Source of the DNA: Bacillus sp. SA1-12
Lineage (GTDB): Bacteria > Bacillota > Bacilli > Bacillales > Bacillaceae
NCBI RefSeq assembly: GCF_000981385.1
Contig: NZ_LATZ01000007.1
Coordinates: 1 to 64,000, forward strand
Reading direction: 5' to 3'
Length of the DNA: 64,000 nucleotides
The notes under the pieces are model-generated. The model made no database searches, was not told the DNA's origin, and saw only the letters and a program-made list of their open reading frames with translations. Of the stretch, positions 1 through 8,396 are shown piece by piece. Position numbers and translations under genes: made by a program. The first letter of the stretch is position 1. Each line of letters starts with the position of its first letter.

Positions 1-556
1 GTGTATATCACCTAATGTGAGGTTAGCAGTGGATGAGTAAGAATGACAATTATGAAAGTCCATGATGTGTTACAGGCATAAGAACGGCTAACAGGCTTAC
101 AGGAAGCACCTAAGTTCATTCTATAATAGATATAATTCAACGTTGTAAGCTGATAACGTGGAGGACTTACTTTCTATGAAGCGTTGATAAGGAAAGCAAT
201 AATGAGAATAGTTATTGTATAACTTAACTTTATATCAGTGAAAGTGGTGGCACAGTACCGATGAAAGGTCTAATCAACCCGAAGGGATAGCCACTAGACT
301 AATGAAGATTCAATTAATCATGCAAGGCAAATCTTTATCGGTTAATAAGGTTCTCGTAAGACTAAAAGAGGTTTACCTCCCATGGGAGGCACCGACTTAT
401 TGAAACGGAAGAATTGAGACACGGAAGACGTTACGATTTCAGAAGTGTTGATGACTAAATCGAATTGGATTAGTTGGAACGCCGTATGAGGTGAAAGTCT
501 CATGTACGGTGTGGACGGGGGGAAAAGGGAGCGATAACTTCAAACCCTTACCTATC
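1..556 (+). mobile_element. Group II intron RNA lacking its reverse transcriptase ORF
   Basis: The segment reads as a group II intron ribozyme. Domain V lies at about 477-516: a GCCGTATGAG / CTCATGTACGGT hairpin capped by a GAAA-type loop, with a CGC triad at its base. Domain VI follows at about 520-556, ending CTTACCTATC. Upstream (1-470) are the domain I-III type segments, including GTGGTGGCACAGTACCGATGAA near 246 and a small domain IV remnant. No reverse transcriptase/maturase is encoded between domains III and V, so mobility would need a maturase supplied in trans. The 5' end lies at or just before base 1; the 3' junction is placed by the family's usual ending and could be off by a few bases. 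Confidence 0.75.
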
Positions 557-719
557 TGTATGAGTAACTCATTTTCAAAGCAAAGGATATGAATAGTTAT
601 AAAAGAGATTCTAAAAAAAGTCTTCAAACGAACGAGGCAGATTTGTTTCATTAAACAAGCAGTGAAAAAAGGCTTCGTTTAAATAACCTTCTATATCATA
701 TCTAAATAGATCTACGATC

Positions 720-923
720 TTATTTTACTTTGGATAATTTGATCCCTAAACTTAAAATAAAAATTCCGATAAACGAAAATATCAAATTATATAAAAGTTG
801 TGATACATCATTAAATAGAAATACTGAAAGTGCAACAATAGTTACGCCAATACCTGAAAAAAAGTCACTTATTTTAATAATGGAAAACACCCCCATCAAA
901 AATATATGACTGTTGATATGCAA
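720..923 (-). CDS. Small hypothetical membrane protein (weak call)
   Basis: A 67-codon frame with a TTG start and no clear ribosome-binding site. It encodes two hydrophobic stretches (about residues 8-35 and 42-60) ending in a Lys-rich tail, the look of a two-helix membrane protein. An ATG ten codons in (MGVFSIIK) is an alternative start. It sits in an AT-rich stretch between the intron and the next gene, and could be a decayed fragment. I do not recognise a family. The flanking bases 557-719 and 924-1080 show nothing else I can name. Confidence 0.3.
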   Translation of the reverse strand: MHINSHIFLMGVFSIIKISDFFSGIGVTIVALSVFLFNDVSQLLYNLIFSFIGIFILSLGIKLSKVK

Positions 924-1093
924 AAAGATCTTTGATTTGAAAATCCTCTTATTATTGCAATAAGACCGATTATGTTGATTTCATACATCTTATCTAATCT
1001 TCAAGTAACGGAGGTAGTTTAACAGGAAAAAATAATAAAAAGATTTAATTAGAGGAATGTTATAAATAACATATCAGAGAGAAGTTGATTTAT

Positions 1094-1564
1094 ATGGTTA
1101 ATAAAAAGACATTCGCCTTAGCAATGATAATCGTTCCTTGGCTAACTGCTCCATTTATAGGGGAAAAATCATTTTTTAGGTTTTTACCTGTAGCAAGCTT
1201 TGTTAATTTATTCCTTAGTGTGTTAAGTATGATTGCTAATAAGAAACAATGGTGGGTAACTAAAAACCCTTTATCTCCCGGTCTTGTAGATTTTACATAT
1301 ATATTAGGTCCTTTTTTTGTAACTACACTTTGGGTATTTAAACTTACATACGGCAATTTTCTGAAATATTTGCTTATAAATATAGCAGTAGATGCTATTT
1401 GTGCTTATCCTTTTGCTCAATTATGGGAAAAGGCAGGTGTATTTAAATTTAAAAAGTTGAATCATACTATTTGGTTTTTTATCTGTGTATCATTAGCAAT
1501 TATTATTTATGGGTATCAGTTTATAGTGGAAAAATCGATTACTAAAAATCAGGACCCGGTTTAA
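1094..1564 (+). CDS. Conserved four-helix membrane protein, paralogue of the gene at 43623
   Basis: A 156-residue hydrophobic protein of unknown function. The ATG at 1094 is preferred over the TTG at 1085 because the purine-rich GAGAGAAG at 1077-1084 sits correctly before it. There are four hydrophobic segments; the central hydrophilic loop carries NPLSPGLVDFTYILGP, followed by a TM segment with LTYGNF. The same layout and most of the same residues occur in the protein at 43623-44129, so the two are paralogues. Neither has catalytic motifs I know. Here the gene stands alone, followed by a terminator. Confidence 0.75.
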   Translation: MVNKKTFALAMIIVPWLTAPFIGEKSFFRFLPVASFVNLFLSVLSMIANKKQWWVTKNPLSPGLVDFTYILGPFFVTTLWVFKLTYGNFLKYLLINIAVDAICAYPFAQLWEKAGVFKFKKLNHTIWFFICVSLAIIIYGYQFIVEKSITKNQDPV

Positions 1565-1637
1565 GAAATACTTTAGAGTGATACAACAGTGTTTAGTTTG
1601 TAAAAATATACATATAAAGTAGCAGATGGCAGAGTTT

Positions 1638-1671
1638 AAGATCCAACGGTAAGTTCAGGTGGATCTTTTCT
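1638..1671 (+). terminator. Rho-independent terminator
   Basis: AAGATCCA (1638-1645) pairs with TGGATCTT (1660-1667), followed by a short T-rich run. It ends the transcript of the membrane protein gene at 1094. Confidence 0.6.
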
Positions 1672-1758
1672 TATTGATCTAACGGATTCAGTTGAAGAAG
1701 GATAAAGTTTTAGATATTCCACAAACTAAAGGGAATAACACTTTAAGGGTGAAAGAGA

Positions 1759-3210
1759 ATGATAAAAAAAGAATTGCATGAATGCCTTCAAGATAATATT
1801 AGCAATATCAAGAATACGTTTCATCATACATCAGACCTTATCGTAAGAAAAATAAAAACAGGCTTCCCAAATTCTTTTGAGATCAACATTGTCTATTTGG
1901 ATGGCATTATTGATACAGACCGCATACAAGAATATGTTGTCAAACCATTATTAGAACCTTTCAAAACTTTGGAGTTTAAGGAATCACTTATTGATGAAAT
2001 AATTGAAAGAATTTTTGAAACGGCTGATGTGAAAACTACGAATCAGTACAAAGGCTTAATAGATGCTATCGTACAAGGAAATACCATTATTTTGATTAAT
2101 GGATATCAGAAAGGGATTATCATTCCATCCGCAAAGTGGAAGGAAAGAAGCCTTGAAGAATCACAGGGAGAACGGTCACCAAAGGGACCAGTTATTGGGC
2201 TAACGGAACAAATGAAAACAAATATTAATTTGATAAGAAGTACGATAAAAACTCCAGATTTATGTGTAGAAGCAATGGAATTTGGAACAATCTCCAAAAC
2301 AGCTGTTTCAATATTATTTATAGCAGGTACTGTTGATAAAGGAATTTTAATGGAAGTGCGAAAAAGGTTAAAAAGCCTAAAAATAAAGTATTTACTAAAT
2401 TCAAAAGTTGTGGAATATGTATTGGAAGGAAAACCAAGAACTATTTTTAATTTAGCAAGAACTACAGGACGTATTGATGGAGTAGTATCCTCATTGTATG
2501 AAGGCAGAGTAGCAATAATAGTAGATGGTTTTCCTCATGCTATCATTACACCCACACTTTTTATGGATATGTTTCAGGCACCAGATGAATACCACGTAAA
2601 AATGGGATGGTTTACAAATCGAATCATAAGAATGATTTGCTTTATCTTAGCTGTATACTCACCTGGTGTATATGTTGCGATAGCAAATTTTCATAAAGAT
2701 GATTTACCTAACAAAGTTTCAAAAGCAATAATAACTAAAGATGAGTTATTACCAACCTTTTGGGAACTTGCTATTCTTTTATTTTTCATAAGAGTGCTAT
2801 TAGATGCTTCATTTCGTATTCCTAAAAGTGCAGTGATTTTGCTTTCCTTGATCGGAACAATTGTAGTAGGCGAAACAGCTGTTACGGCAAAACTAATACA
2901 TCCAGTTAGTCTTATAATAGTAGGTATAACAGCTATTTCTAGTTATCTACTCGCTAACAGAGGAACGCTTGCTGCTGAAAATACTTTAAGACTTCTTTTT
3001 TTAATTATTGCTCATTTTTTTGGATTCAACGGATTAATTATCGCTTCAACAATTCTAATCATTTATATGGTAAGCCTTAAATCTTTAGGAGTTCCCTATC
3101 TTTCCCCTTTGATTCCGTTTAGGATACAGGAATTGAAAGATACATTCTATAGGGGAGATTTACAGACCCTTATTAATAGCAAACATACATATACTGAGGA
3201 TAATGATTAG
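1759..3210 (+). CDS. GerA-family spore germination receptor, A subunit
   Basis: A 483-residue A subunit of a GerA-type nutrient germinant receptor, which acts in the inner membrane of the spore. Residues 1 to about 285 are the soluble N-terminal domain with family hallmarks (FPHAIITPT, the SPGVYVAI stretch at its end, and an ETAVTAKLIHP segment in the membrane half). About five transmembrane segments follow between residues 290 and 440, and a short C-terminal cytoplasmic tail with the RIQELKDTFYR stretch closes the protein. Length is typical (470-540). A ribosome-binding site (GGGTGAAAG) precedes the ATG. The B (permease-like) and C (lipoprotein) subunit genes that normally follow are absent; a terminator follows directly. 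It may work with subunits encoded elsewhere or be an orphan. Confidence 0.9.
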   Translation: MIKKELHECLQDNISNIKNTFHHTSDLIVRKIKTGFPNSFEINIVYLDGIIDTDRIQEYVVKPLLEPFKTLEFKESLIDEIIERIFETADVKTTNQYKGLIDAIVQGNTIILINGYQKGIIIPSAKWKERSLEESQGERSPKGPVIGLTEQMKTNINLIRSTIKTPDLCVEAMEFGTISKTAVSILFIAGTVDKGILMEVRKRLKSLKIKYLLNSKVVEYVLEGKPRTIFNLARTTGRIDGVVSSLYEGRVAIIVDGFPHAIITPTLFMDMFQAPDEYHVKMGWFTNRIIRMICFILAVYSPGVYVAIANFHKDDLPNKVSKAIITKDELLPTFWELAILLFFIRVLLDASFRIPKSAVILLSLIGTIVVGETAVTAKLIHPVSLIIVGITAISSYLLANRGTLAAENTLRLLFLIIAHFFGFNGLIIASTILIIYMVSLKSLGVPYLSPLIPFRIQELKDTFYRGDLQTLINSKHTYTEDND

Positions 3211-3255
3211 TTTTTTTGATTAAATGCTAAGATTATTAAATCATTTATTCCAATA

Positions 3256-3283
3256 GTCAACATATTTTAATGTTGGCTTTTTG
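3256..3283 (+). terminator. Rho-independent terminator after gerA-type gene
   Basis: GTCAACAT (3256-3263) pairs with ATGTTGGC (3270-3277) and is followed by TTTTTG. It sits about 45 bases after the GerA stop codon. Confidence 0.8.
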
Positions 3284-3411
3284 TTGAAACTTGTATTGGT
3301 TCAAAAACTTTTTTCTGTCTGGTCTCTTGTTTAACGAACTGATGCATTACTTCAATAAAGATCCTCAGTGCTCTTTTCTTTATGTTTAGTGCCAATTTGT
3401 AGAACAAAGCA

Positions 3412-3447
3412 GCCCTTTGACATACCATATATCTAATATGTAAGGGC
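3412..3447 (-). terminator. Possible terminator downstream of aspS; rest of 3284-3568 empty
   Basis: GCCCTT/AAGGGC with an inner ACATA/TATGT pairing forms a hairpin about 120 bases past the aspS stop codon on the minus strand. The T run is poor, so the assignment is weak. I see no gene in the rest of 3284-3568. Confidence 0.35.
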
Positions 3448-3568
3448 TCAATTTATCGAATTTTTCAATTTTAGTCTTATTAATACGGTTCCCGATAAGT
3501 TTTCATTGTTATCCAAGAAAACCGGTTTACGAACTTGGCTTATATACCTTGCAATAAGTCAAATCCAT

Positions 3569-4864
3569 TCAAGGTGTTAATCTATTAATGTCTCGCGGAA
3601 AAGCACTTGCTTCACGAACATTCGTTAATCCGAGAAGCTTTGCAGTTAATCGTTCCAATCCAATCGCAAAACCGCCATGAGGGGGAACACCATAGTTAAA
3701 TAGATCAACATAACTAGAAAAGTTTTCTATTGATAACCCCTTTTCTTTGAAGGAATGAATTAGCATTTCTTTATTATGGATTCTCTGTCCTCCAGAAGTT
3801 ATTTCAAGCCCTTTGTATAGCAGGTCAAATGAGTTGGTAAGTGCCGGATTTTCACTGCATGGCATTGTGTACATAGGTCGATTTTCTTTAGGATATTTTG
3901 TAATAAAAACGAACTCTGATTGGTGATTTTTTTCAATATACTGTCCAATTAATTTTTCTCCTTCGGTATCCAAATCACCTGGAGGGGATTCCTTTTTATA
4001 TTCTTTTAACAAAATTTCTTGAGCTTCCTTTAAAGTTAGTTTCGGTATATCGGTAAATTGAGTAACTTTCACTTCCAGCAGTTCCAGTTCTTCTTTACAT
4101 TGCTCTTGAATAAAGGAAAACATATAATTCAATAACTTTATTTCCAACTGCATCAACTCATCCATGTTTTCAATGAAGGCAGTTTCTAGATCCAAAGAAA
4201 TGTATTCATTCAAATGCCTTGAAGAGTTATGTTCCTCCGCCCTGTAAACTGGGGCAACTTCAAATACTCTTTCTAATCCTGCTGCCATCATACTTTGTTT
4301 ATAAAATTGAGGTGATTGAGCTAAAAATGCTTCCTTGCCAAAATAGTCCAGATTGAATACATCTGCACCGCCCTCTGCACCTTGTGCAACAATTTTCGGA
4401 GTGAATATTTGCGTAAAACCATGATTCCGCAAAAAATCGCTAAATGATTTTACCAATTCTGATTTTATTTTGAAAATGCTTCTGGTTCGATTATTTCTCA
4501 AAGATACCATACGGTTATTTAAAATAATTTCTAAACCAGCATTGATTTCTTTTTTGTTTACTTCAAAAGGCAATCTAGCAGAGGGACTTAAAAGATCTAT
4601 TTCTTTTATAAGAATCTCCATTCTGTTTTTTTGTTTAGAGGTTTCTTGAACAATTCCTTTAATTTGAACCGCTGATTCATTTTCAACCTTGTAACCGGCA
4701 AGCTGTTGTTCTAGGACGCACTGAATCTCACCGCTTCGATCTTTTAAAAGAAGGAAACTAATATTTCCTAAATGTCGTACTCTGTGAACCCACCCTTTTA
4801 ATGTAACCGTTTGTTTCAAATAACTTTTACACTCGCTTATTAAAATTCTCTTTTTACCATCCAT
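3569..4864 (-). CDS. aspS: Archaeal-type aspartyl-tRNA synthetase (second AspRS)
   Basis: A 431-residue class II aminoacyl-tRNA synthetase joining aspartate to tRNA. The start at 4864 is set by AAAGGAGGG eight bases upstream; a longer frame runs into the T-box terminator. The N-terminal OB-fold anticodon-binding domain (about residues 10-95) has GWVHRVRHLGNISFLLLKD. The catalytic core has QSPQFYKQ (about 183-190), motif 2 around Arg208 (VYRAEE) and motif 3 GLERLT (about 402-407), ending in FPRDINRLTP. Length and ending match the short archaeal/AspS2 type, not the roughly 590-residue bacterial AspRS. It has no bacterial GAD insertion. Whether it also charges tRNA-Asn cannot be settled by eye. 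The T-box specifier upstream (GAC) supports aspartate. Confidence 0.9.
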   Translation of the reverse strand: MDGKKRILISECKSYLKQTVTLKGWVHRVRHLGNISFLLLKDRSGEIQCVLEQQLAGYKVENESAVQIKGIVQETSKQKNRMEILIKEIDLLSPSARLPFEVNKKEINAGLEIILNNRMVSLRNNRTRSIFKIKSELVKSFSDFLRNHGFTQIFTPKIVAQGAEGGADVFNLDYFGKEAFLAQSPQFYKQSMMAAGLERVFEVAPVYRAEEHNSSRHLNEYISLDLETAFIENMDELMQLEIKLLNYMFSFIQEQCKEELELLEVKVTQFTDIPKLTLKEAQEILLKEYKKESPPGDLDTEGEKLIGQYIEKNHQSEFVFITKYPKENRPMYTMPCSENPALTNSFDLLYKGLEITSGGQRIHNKEMLIHSFKEKGLSIENFSSYVDLFNYGVPPHGGFAIGLERLTAKLLGLTNVREASAFPRDINRLTP

Positions 4865-5134
4865 GAAGAATCCCTCCTTTAATATTAAAGTTAAAAACAA
4901 AAACCGCCCCTATAAAAATAGGGACGGTTTAAAACCGCGGTACCACCCAGATTGTCTTGTGACCACCTTAATCCTGATAACGGCAGGTTCCGTTTATTCC
5001 TACTAGCAGTTCAGAATAACACTCACAGGTGTCTTTCCATCATTCTTTAACGCAATCTTTTCAGCTGCCGATTGCTCTCTTTTGTTAAAGTAAATGACTT
5101 ACTTTTCCTGATCATCGTTTTATAAATATTGTAG
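4865..5134 (-). promoter_or_regulatory. T-box riboswitch, GAC (Asp) specifier, controlling aspS
   Basis: Read on the minus strand, this leader has the T-box core GGGTGGTACCGCGG (4936-4949), whose antiterminator competes with a terminator hairpin at 4901-4930 followed by TTTTTGTTTTT. In Stem I, CAGG pairs with CCTG at the base; above it are AGTA on the 5' side and GGAAAGACACC on the 3' side, which places the specifier triplet GAC at plus positions 5033-5031. The CTTTAAC/GTTAAAG helix and the AGAGAGC segment follow the usual Stem I order. Uncharged tRNA-Asp would therefore switch on the synthetase gene, which agrees with its product. Confidence 0.9.
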
Positions 5135-5139
5135 ATACT

Positions 5140-5167
5140 ATTATATTGATGTTTATTACATTTTCAA
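5140..5167 (-). promoter_or_regulatory. Promoter of the T-box/aspS transcript
   Basis: On the minus strand, TTGAAA (5167-5162) is followed after 16 bases by a perfect TATAAT (5145-5140), which would start the T-box transcript near 5133. Confidence 0.65.
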
Positions 5168-5348
5168 CCATTTTTTAAAAATTATTCAAAATAGTATATG
5201 TTTTGTTTTTCTTTTGGTGTAGGGGTTGTGAGAGATTGTCCTTAAACGAAAAGATCGTTTATCTAAGCTGCAAATGCCATATCTATCATTTATATGTACC
5301 AAAACGAATATCTTATGTTGAAACCATATTAAATTCGGAGGAATCAGC

Positions 5349-6128
5349 ATGGGATACTTTGTTACTGTTGAGCCAGGTGTAAATTTATATGTGGAGGATA
5401 TTAACCCGGGAGGCAGCAAGACGATCGTGTTTATACATGGTTGGCCATTAAGCCATAAACAGTTTGAATATCAGTTTGATGTTCTTCCTGCATTGGGTTA
5501 CCGCTGCATCGGCATAGACTGGAGGGGGTTTGGTCAGTCGGATAAACCGATGAGCGGCTACACTTTTAACAGATTGGCAGATGATATTCGCACTGTAGTT
5601 GGGGCACTTCAATTAGACAATTTTACACTCGCTGGCCACTCTACGGGTGGAGCAATTGCAATTCGATATATGTCTCGATACAATGGTTACGGTGTATCCA
5701 AACTTGTCCTTATTGACGCTGCAGCTCCCACAGGCTTTTCAACAGAAACTGCTAATAAACTTCTTAAGGAAACATTAAATGACCGGCCTAAGATGATGCA
5801 GGGTGTAACAGACAGTTTCTTCTTTCAGTATGTAACCCGCCCTTTTGCGGACTGGTTTTTTCAAATGGGATTACAGGCTGCGGGATGGTCGACTGCAGCA
5901 GTCATTGTTTTATTAAGAGATGAGAAGTTGCATGATGATCTTCCAAAAATAGTTGCCCCCACTTTAATTGTTCATGGCATTCATGACAAAGTTATTCCAT
6001 TCTCACAAGCTCAGGAACTGCATCAAAAAATAAGAAATTCCCAGCTAGTCCCGTTTCAATATAGTGGTCATGGCCCTTTCTGGGAAGAACGTGACAAGTT
6101 TAATCAGCTATTAACACAATTTATATAG
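5349..6128 (+). CDS. Alpha/beta hydrolase (non-haem chloroperoxidase/esterase type)
   Basis: A 259-residue alpha/beta-fold hydrolase. It has the oxyanion HGWPLSHKQ segment, the nucleophile elbow GHSTGG (Ser98), an acid in HGIHDKV (Asp213) and a His in YSGHGPF (His241), so the triad is complete. WRGFGQSDKP and length match the cofactor-free haloperoxidase/arylesterase subgroup; the true substrate is unknown. CGGAGG lies eight bases before the ATG. It is a single gene, divergent from aspS and convergent with the HAD gene. Confidence 0.9.
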   Translation: MGYFVTVEPGVNLYVEDINPGGSKTIVFIHGWPLSHKQFEYQFDVLPALGYRCIGIDWRGFGQSDKPMSGYTFNRLADDIRTVVGALQLDNFTLAGHSTGGAIAIRYMSRYNGYGVSKLVLIDAAAPTGFSTETANKLLKETLNDRPKMMQGVTDSFFFQYVTRPFADWFFQMGLQAAGWSTAAVIVLLRDEKLHDDLPKIVAPTLIVHGIHDKVIPFSQAQELHQKIRNSQLVPFQYSGHGPFWEERDKFNQLLTQFI

Positions 6129-6256
6129 TTAATTAAATGACTCAAAAAACAAAGGAAAGGATTGCAGTGTCCTTTTTTGGGTAGTTAAATTTTTGCTCAA
6201 ATTAGCAGGCTCGATTGATTGTTCGCCTAAAAGACGGCGTTAGCGATGGTAGGATG

Positions 6257-6283
6257 AAAAGCGCCAACATGATTGGCGCTTAA
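6257..6283 (-). terminator. Hairpin between convergent genes
   Basis: AAGCGCCAA (6259-6267) pairs with TTGGCGCTT (6273-6281). On the minus strand it is followed by TTTC, so it most likely ends the HAD gene; it can also stop reads from the hydrolase. Confidence 0.6.
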
Positions 6284-6303
6284 GCAGATTTATCCATTTC
6301 GTT

Positions 6304-7053
6304 TTATCTATAAGTTGTCATAGTTTGCTCATTGATCTGTTCAGAAATGACATCAGGTACTTCTTGAAGTGAATTTACTGTCAAATAAGCACTGCTATGA
6401 TCAACGTTCACATCAACAACGTTATATTGCCATTCTGATTCAGCTGGAATATATATTGCATGGATATTCATTTCAAGTGCTGGGACAATATCTGTTCTTA
6501 ATGAATTTCCAACCATCCAGGTTACTTTAGGGTTGGCTTTAATTGTTTTTAAAATATCCGAGAGAGCTGTCGTATCTTTATGTTCCGAAATAAAAATTCG
6601 ATGTTCAAAATATGTGGTGAGTTCTAACTGGGCAATTTTTCTGCGTTGATTAGCCTCATCCCCGCCTGTGTGTAAATATAATTCATGTCCCTCTTCTTTT
6701 AAACGTTGCAGTGTCTCACTCATAAATGGAATTGGTTCAACAGGAATTTGAAATACTTTAAACCCCAGCTCTCTTAAATAGTGAATTTCATCTTTTTTCT
6801 TTACCTTCCCTGTGATGTCGCAAAAATGGTTATAGGTACCAACAAATGACTCGGGAAATCGTTCTGACTTTAGACCATGCTGACTAATTGCAGCAATATC
6901 AATTTGAAGTTGTTTCTGCTTTATTTCTTCCTTATTTACGGACTCAAACCATGTGGTCATTAATTCAGCGAACTCATCTATTACCTGGCTAAAATATCTA
7001 TTGCAGAATGATAAAGTATCATCAAGGTTGAATAAGATGTTTTGTTTCACCAT
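6304..7053 (-). CDS. HAD-superfamily protein with Asn in place of the nucleophile Asp
   Basis: A 249-residue HAD-fold protein. Motif I reads FNLDDTL at residues 8-14: Asn9 (codon AAC) stands where the family has the phosphorylated Asp, while the acid/base Asp11 is kept. A helical cap (about 15-110), motif II (LHTGG, around 130), a Lys in the SEHKD region, and motif IV (VGNSLRTDI) follow in order. Normal family members are phosphatases or dehalogenases acting on small phosphorylated molecules in the cytoplasm. The Asn would be expected to lower or abolish phosphoryl transfer unless deamidated. A weak GGAG precedes the ATG. It is monocistronic. Confidence 0.8.
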   Translation of the reverse strand: MVKQNILFNLDDTLSFCNRYFSQVIDEFAELMTTWFESVNKEEIKQKQLQIDIAAISQHGLKSERFPESFVGTYNHFCDITGKVKKKDEIHYLRELGFKVFQIPVEPIPFMSETLQRLKEEGHELYLHTGGDEANQRRKIAQLELTTYFEHRIFISEHKDTTALSDILKTIKANPKVTWMVGNSLRTDIVPALEMNIHAIYIPAESEWQYNVVDVNVDHSSAYLTVNSLQEVPDVISEQINEQTMTTYR

Positions 7054-7246
7054 TTTTTACTCCATTCCAAATAATTTATCCTGTCATTATTATCCCGCTT
7101 TCGTTCAATTTCTATTACTTGAAGTTTAGCTTAAGCAGTTTGTTGATATAAAGTTTCACATTGGCAGTAGTTGGAATAAGGGGCTTAATTTAGCTTGGAT
7201 AATCGCAATTCTTCATCAAAGCGAATAGTTCTTTCTCGTAAAGGGG

Positions 7247-7286
7247 CCAGCCCCAAAATGCTAACAAATTAGCGTAAGGAGGCTGG
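7247..7286 (-). terminator. Possible terminator of the LytTR/DUF3021 operon
   Basis: CCAGCC / GGCTGG with an inner GCTAA / TTAGC pairing just after the DUF3021 stop codon. The T run is short. Confidence 0.4.
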
Positions 7287-7296
7287 TATCGGTTAT

Positions 7297-7710
7297 TTAA
7301 CAAATCTTGTTTAGGTCATCATTTAATTTTCGTGCTTGATGTTTAAAGAAAAGGTAAAAAGCAGTCCAGCTTATGGCATAAACGACAATGGCAATGATAA
7401 ATAATAACAGAAAATGCTTCAACGTGAATGGGACCCATCCGATCGAAAAGGCTAAGAGGGGATACAGAACCATAATGGTAAGAAAATGAAGAATGGTTTG
7501 CTGGTGCAGCTTTAATGTTCTAACTTCAAAGTACATTGGACTTACTGTAAAAAACCAGCCGGAGAATATGCTGCCAAGGGAATTTTTCAAGAATAAGCTT
7601 CCATCAATCATTTCAAGATGACCAAAATAGATCAATAGATTGGTGTATAACACCGCGATAAAACCCCCGAAGAAAATACCGATGAAACTACGCAAAATAA
7701 ATGTTTTCAT
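7297..7710 (-). CDS. DUF3021-family membrane protein, partner of the LytTR regulator
   Basis: A 137-residue protein with four predicted transmembrane helices (about 8-28, 42-60, 73-93, 100-125) and a basic C-terminal tail. Composition, length and position directly after a stand-alone LytTR protein match the DUF3021 family, whose members are usually encoded next to such regulators and are thought to hold or modulate them at the membrane. Its AGGAGGTAAG ribosome-binding site overlaps what would be the original stop codon of the LytTR gene, so the two genes were translationally close. Confidence 0.8.
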   Translation of the reverse strand: MKTFILRSFIGIFFGGFIAVLYTNLLIYFGHLEMIDGSLFLKNSLGSIFSGWFFTVSPMYFEVRTLKLHQQTILHFLTIMVLYPLLAFSIGWVPFTLKHFLLLFIIAIVVYAISWTAFYLFFKHQARKLNDDLNKIC

Positions 7711-7722
7711 TCTTCTTACCTC

Positions 7723-8166
7723 CTATTTAATTTCAATGCTTCCTTTATAGCAGGGACATAGGTACCGAGACACATATTCTTTTGCCCCAGATTTGAAATA
7801 AACGCATAGTGTTCCATTGAATGACGCTTCAAAACGGCTCAATTCATATAAGTTGGCAATGACCGATTTAGAAAGGCGGATAAACTTTGATGAAGGGAGC
7901 GTAGCCTCAAGCTCATATAACTTCTCTCTTAAACGATATGAATCCGTTTTTGTTACGGCAATGACCTGCTCGTTCTCAGTATGAAAATAATGAATCTCAG
8001 AGGGTTTAAGAATATATTGCATGTCTCCCTTTCTGCCGACAAGAAATTCCTTCTTCATCCCATGAATAAAATCAATAAGCTCCTGAACATTGTCATCCAA
8101 TTCAGGACCCTCAATCATAACCTTCGTTTCCTTAAAAGCGCTATCAATATTTAAAAGTAATTTCAA
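7723..8166 (-). CDS. LytTR-domain transcription regulator with frameshifted C-terminus
   Basis: A 147-residue DNA-binding protein of the LytTR type. Residues 45-140 form the LytTR fold (FIRLSKSVIANLYELSRFE; GAKEYVSRY). It starts at TTG 8166 behind AGAGGTG. The last eleven residues (CPCYKGSIEIK) are unlike the family. Dropping one C after SRY gives a reading that continues YVPAIKEALKLNRR and stops at 7716, inside the downstream ribosome-binding site, a normal LytTR ending. So a single-base insertion, or a sequencing error, has altered the tail. The gene forms an operon with the DUF3021 gene and is probably autoregulated. Confidence 0.8.
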   Translation of the reverse strand: MKLLLNIDSAFKETKVMIEGPELDDNVQELIDFIHGMKKEFLVGRKGDMQYILKPSEIHYFHTENEQVIAVTKTDSYRLREKLYELEATLPSSKFIRLSKSVIANLYELSRFEASFNGTLCVYFKSGAKEYVSRYLCPCYKGSIEIK

Positions 8167-8396
8167 TTTTCAGACACCTCTTTTCATTTAAAGTATAATG
8201 GTTCACTCCTTGGATGTCTGCAAATAACGCTCCCTTTTAAGCTCCTCCTTTCGCAGCCTTTCTAATCAGATTGTATGTAAAAGAACCCTTCAGATCCTTG
8301 GATTTTCAGTAAGGAGCAGGAATTACAGGGTATATGGTGGAAAATGGATAGTGACTTACATGGCGAGTATGAAGTATGTAGTAAGAGGTGATAAAG

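Noticed and set aside
439..651. 70-codon minus-strand frame
   Set aside because: It runs through intron domains V and VI; the RNA structure explains the sequence.
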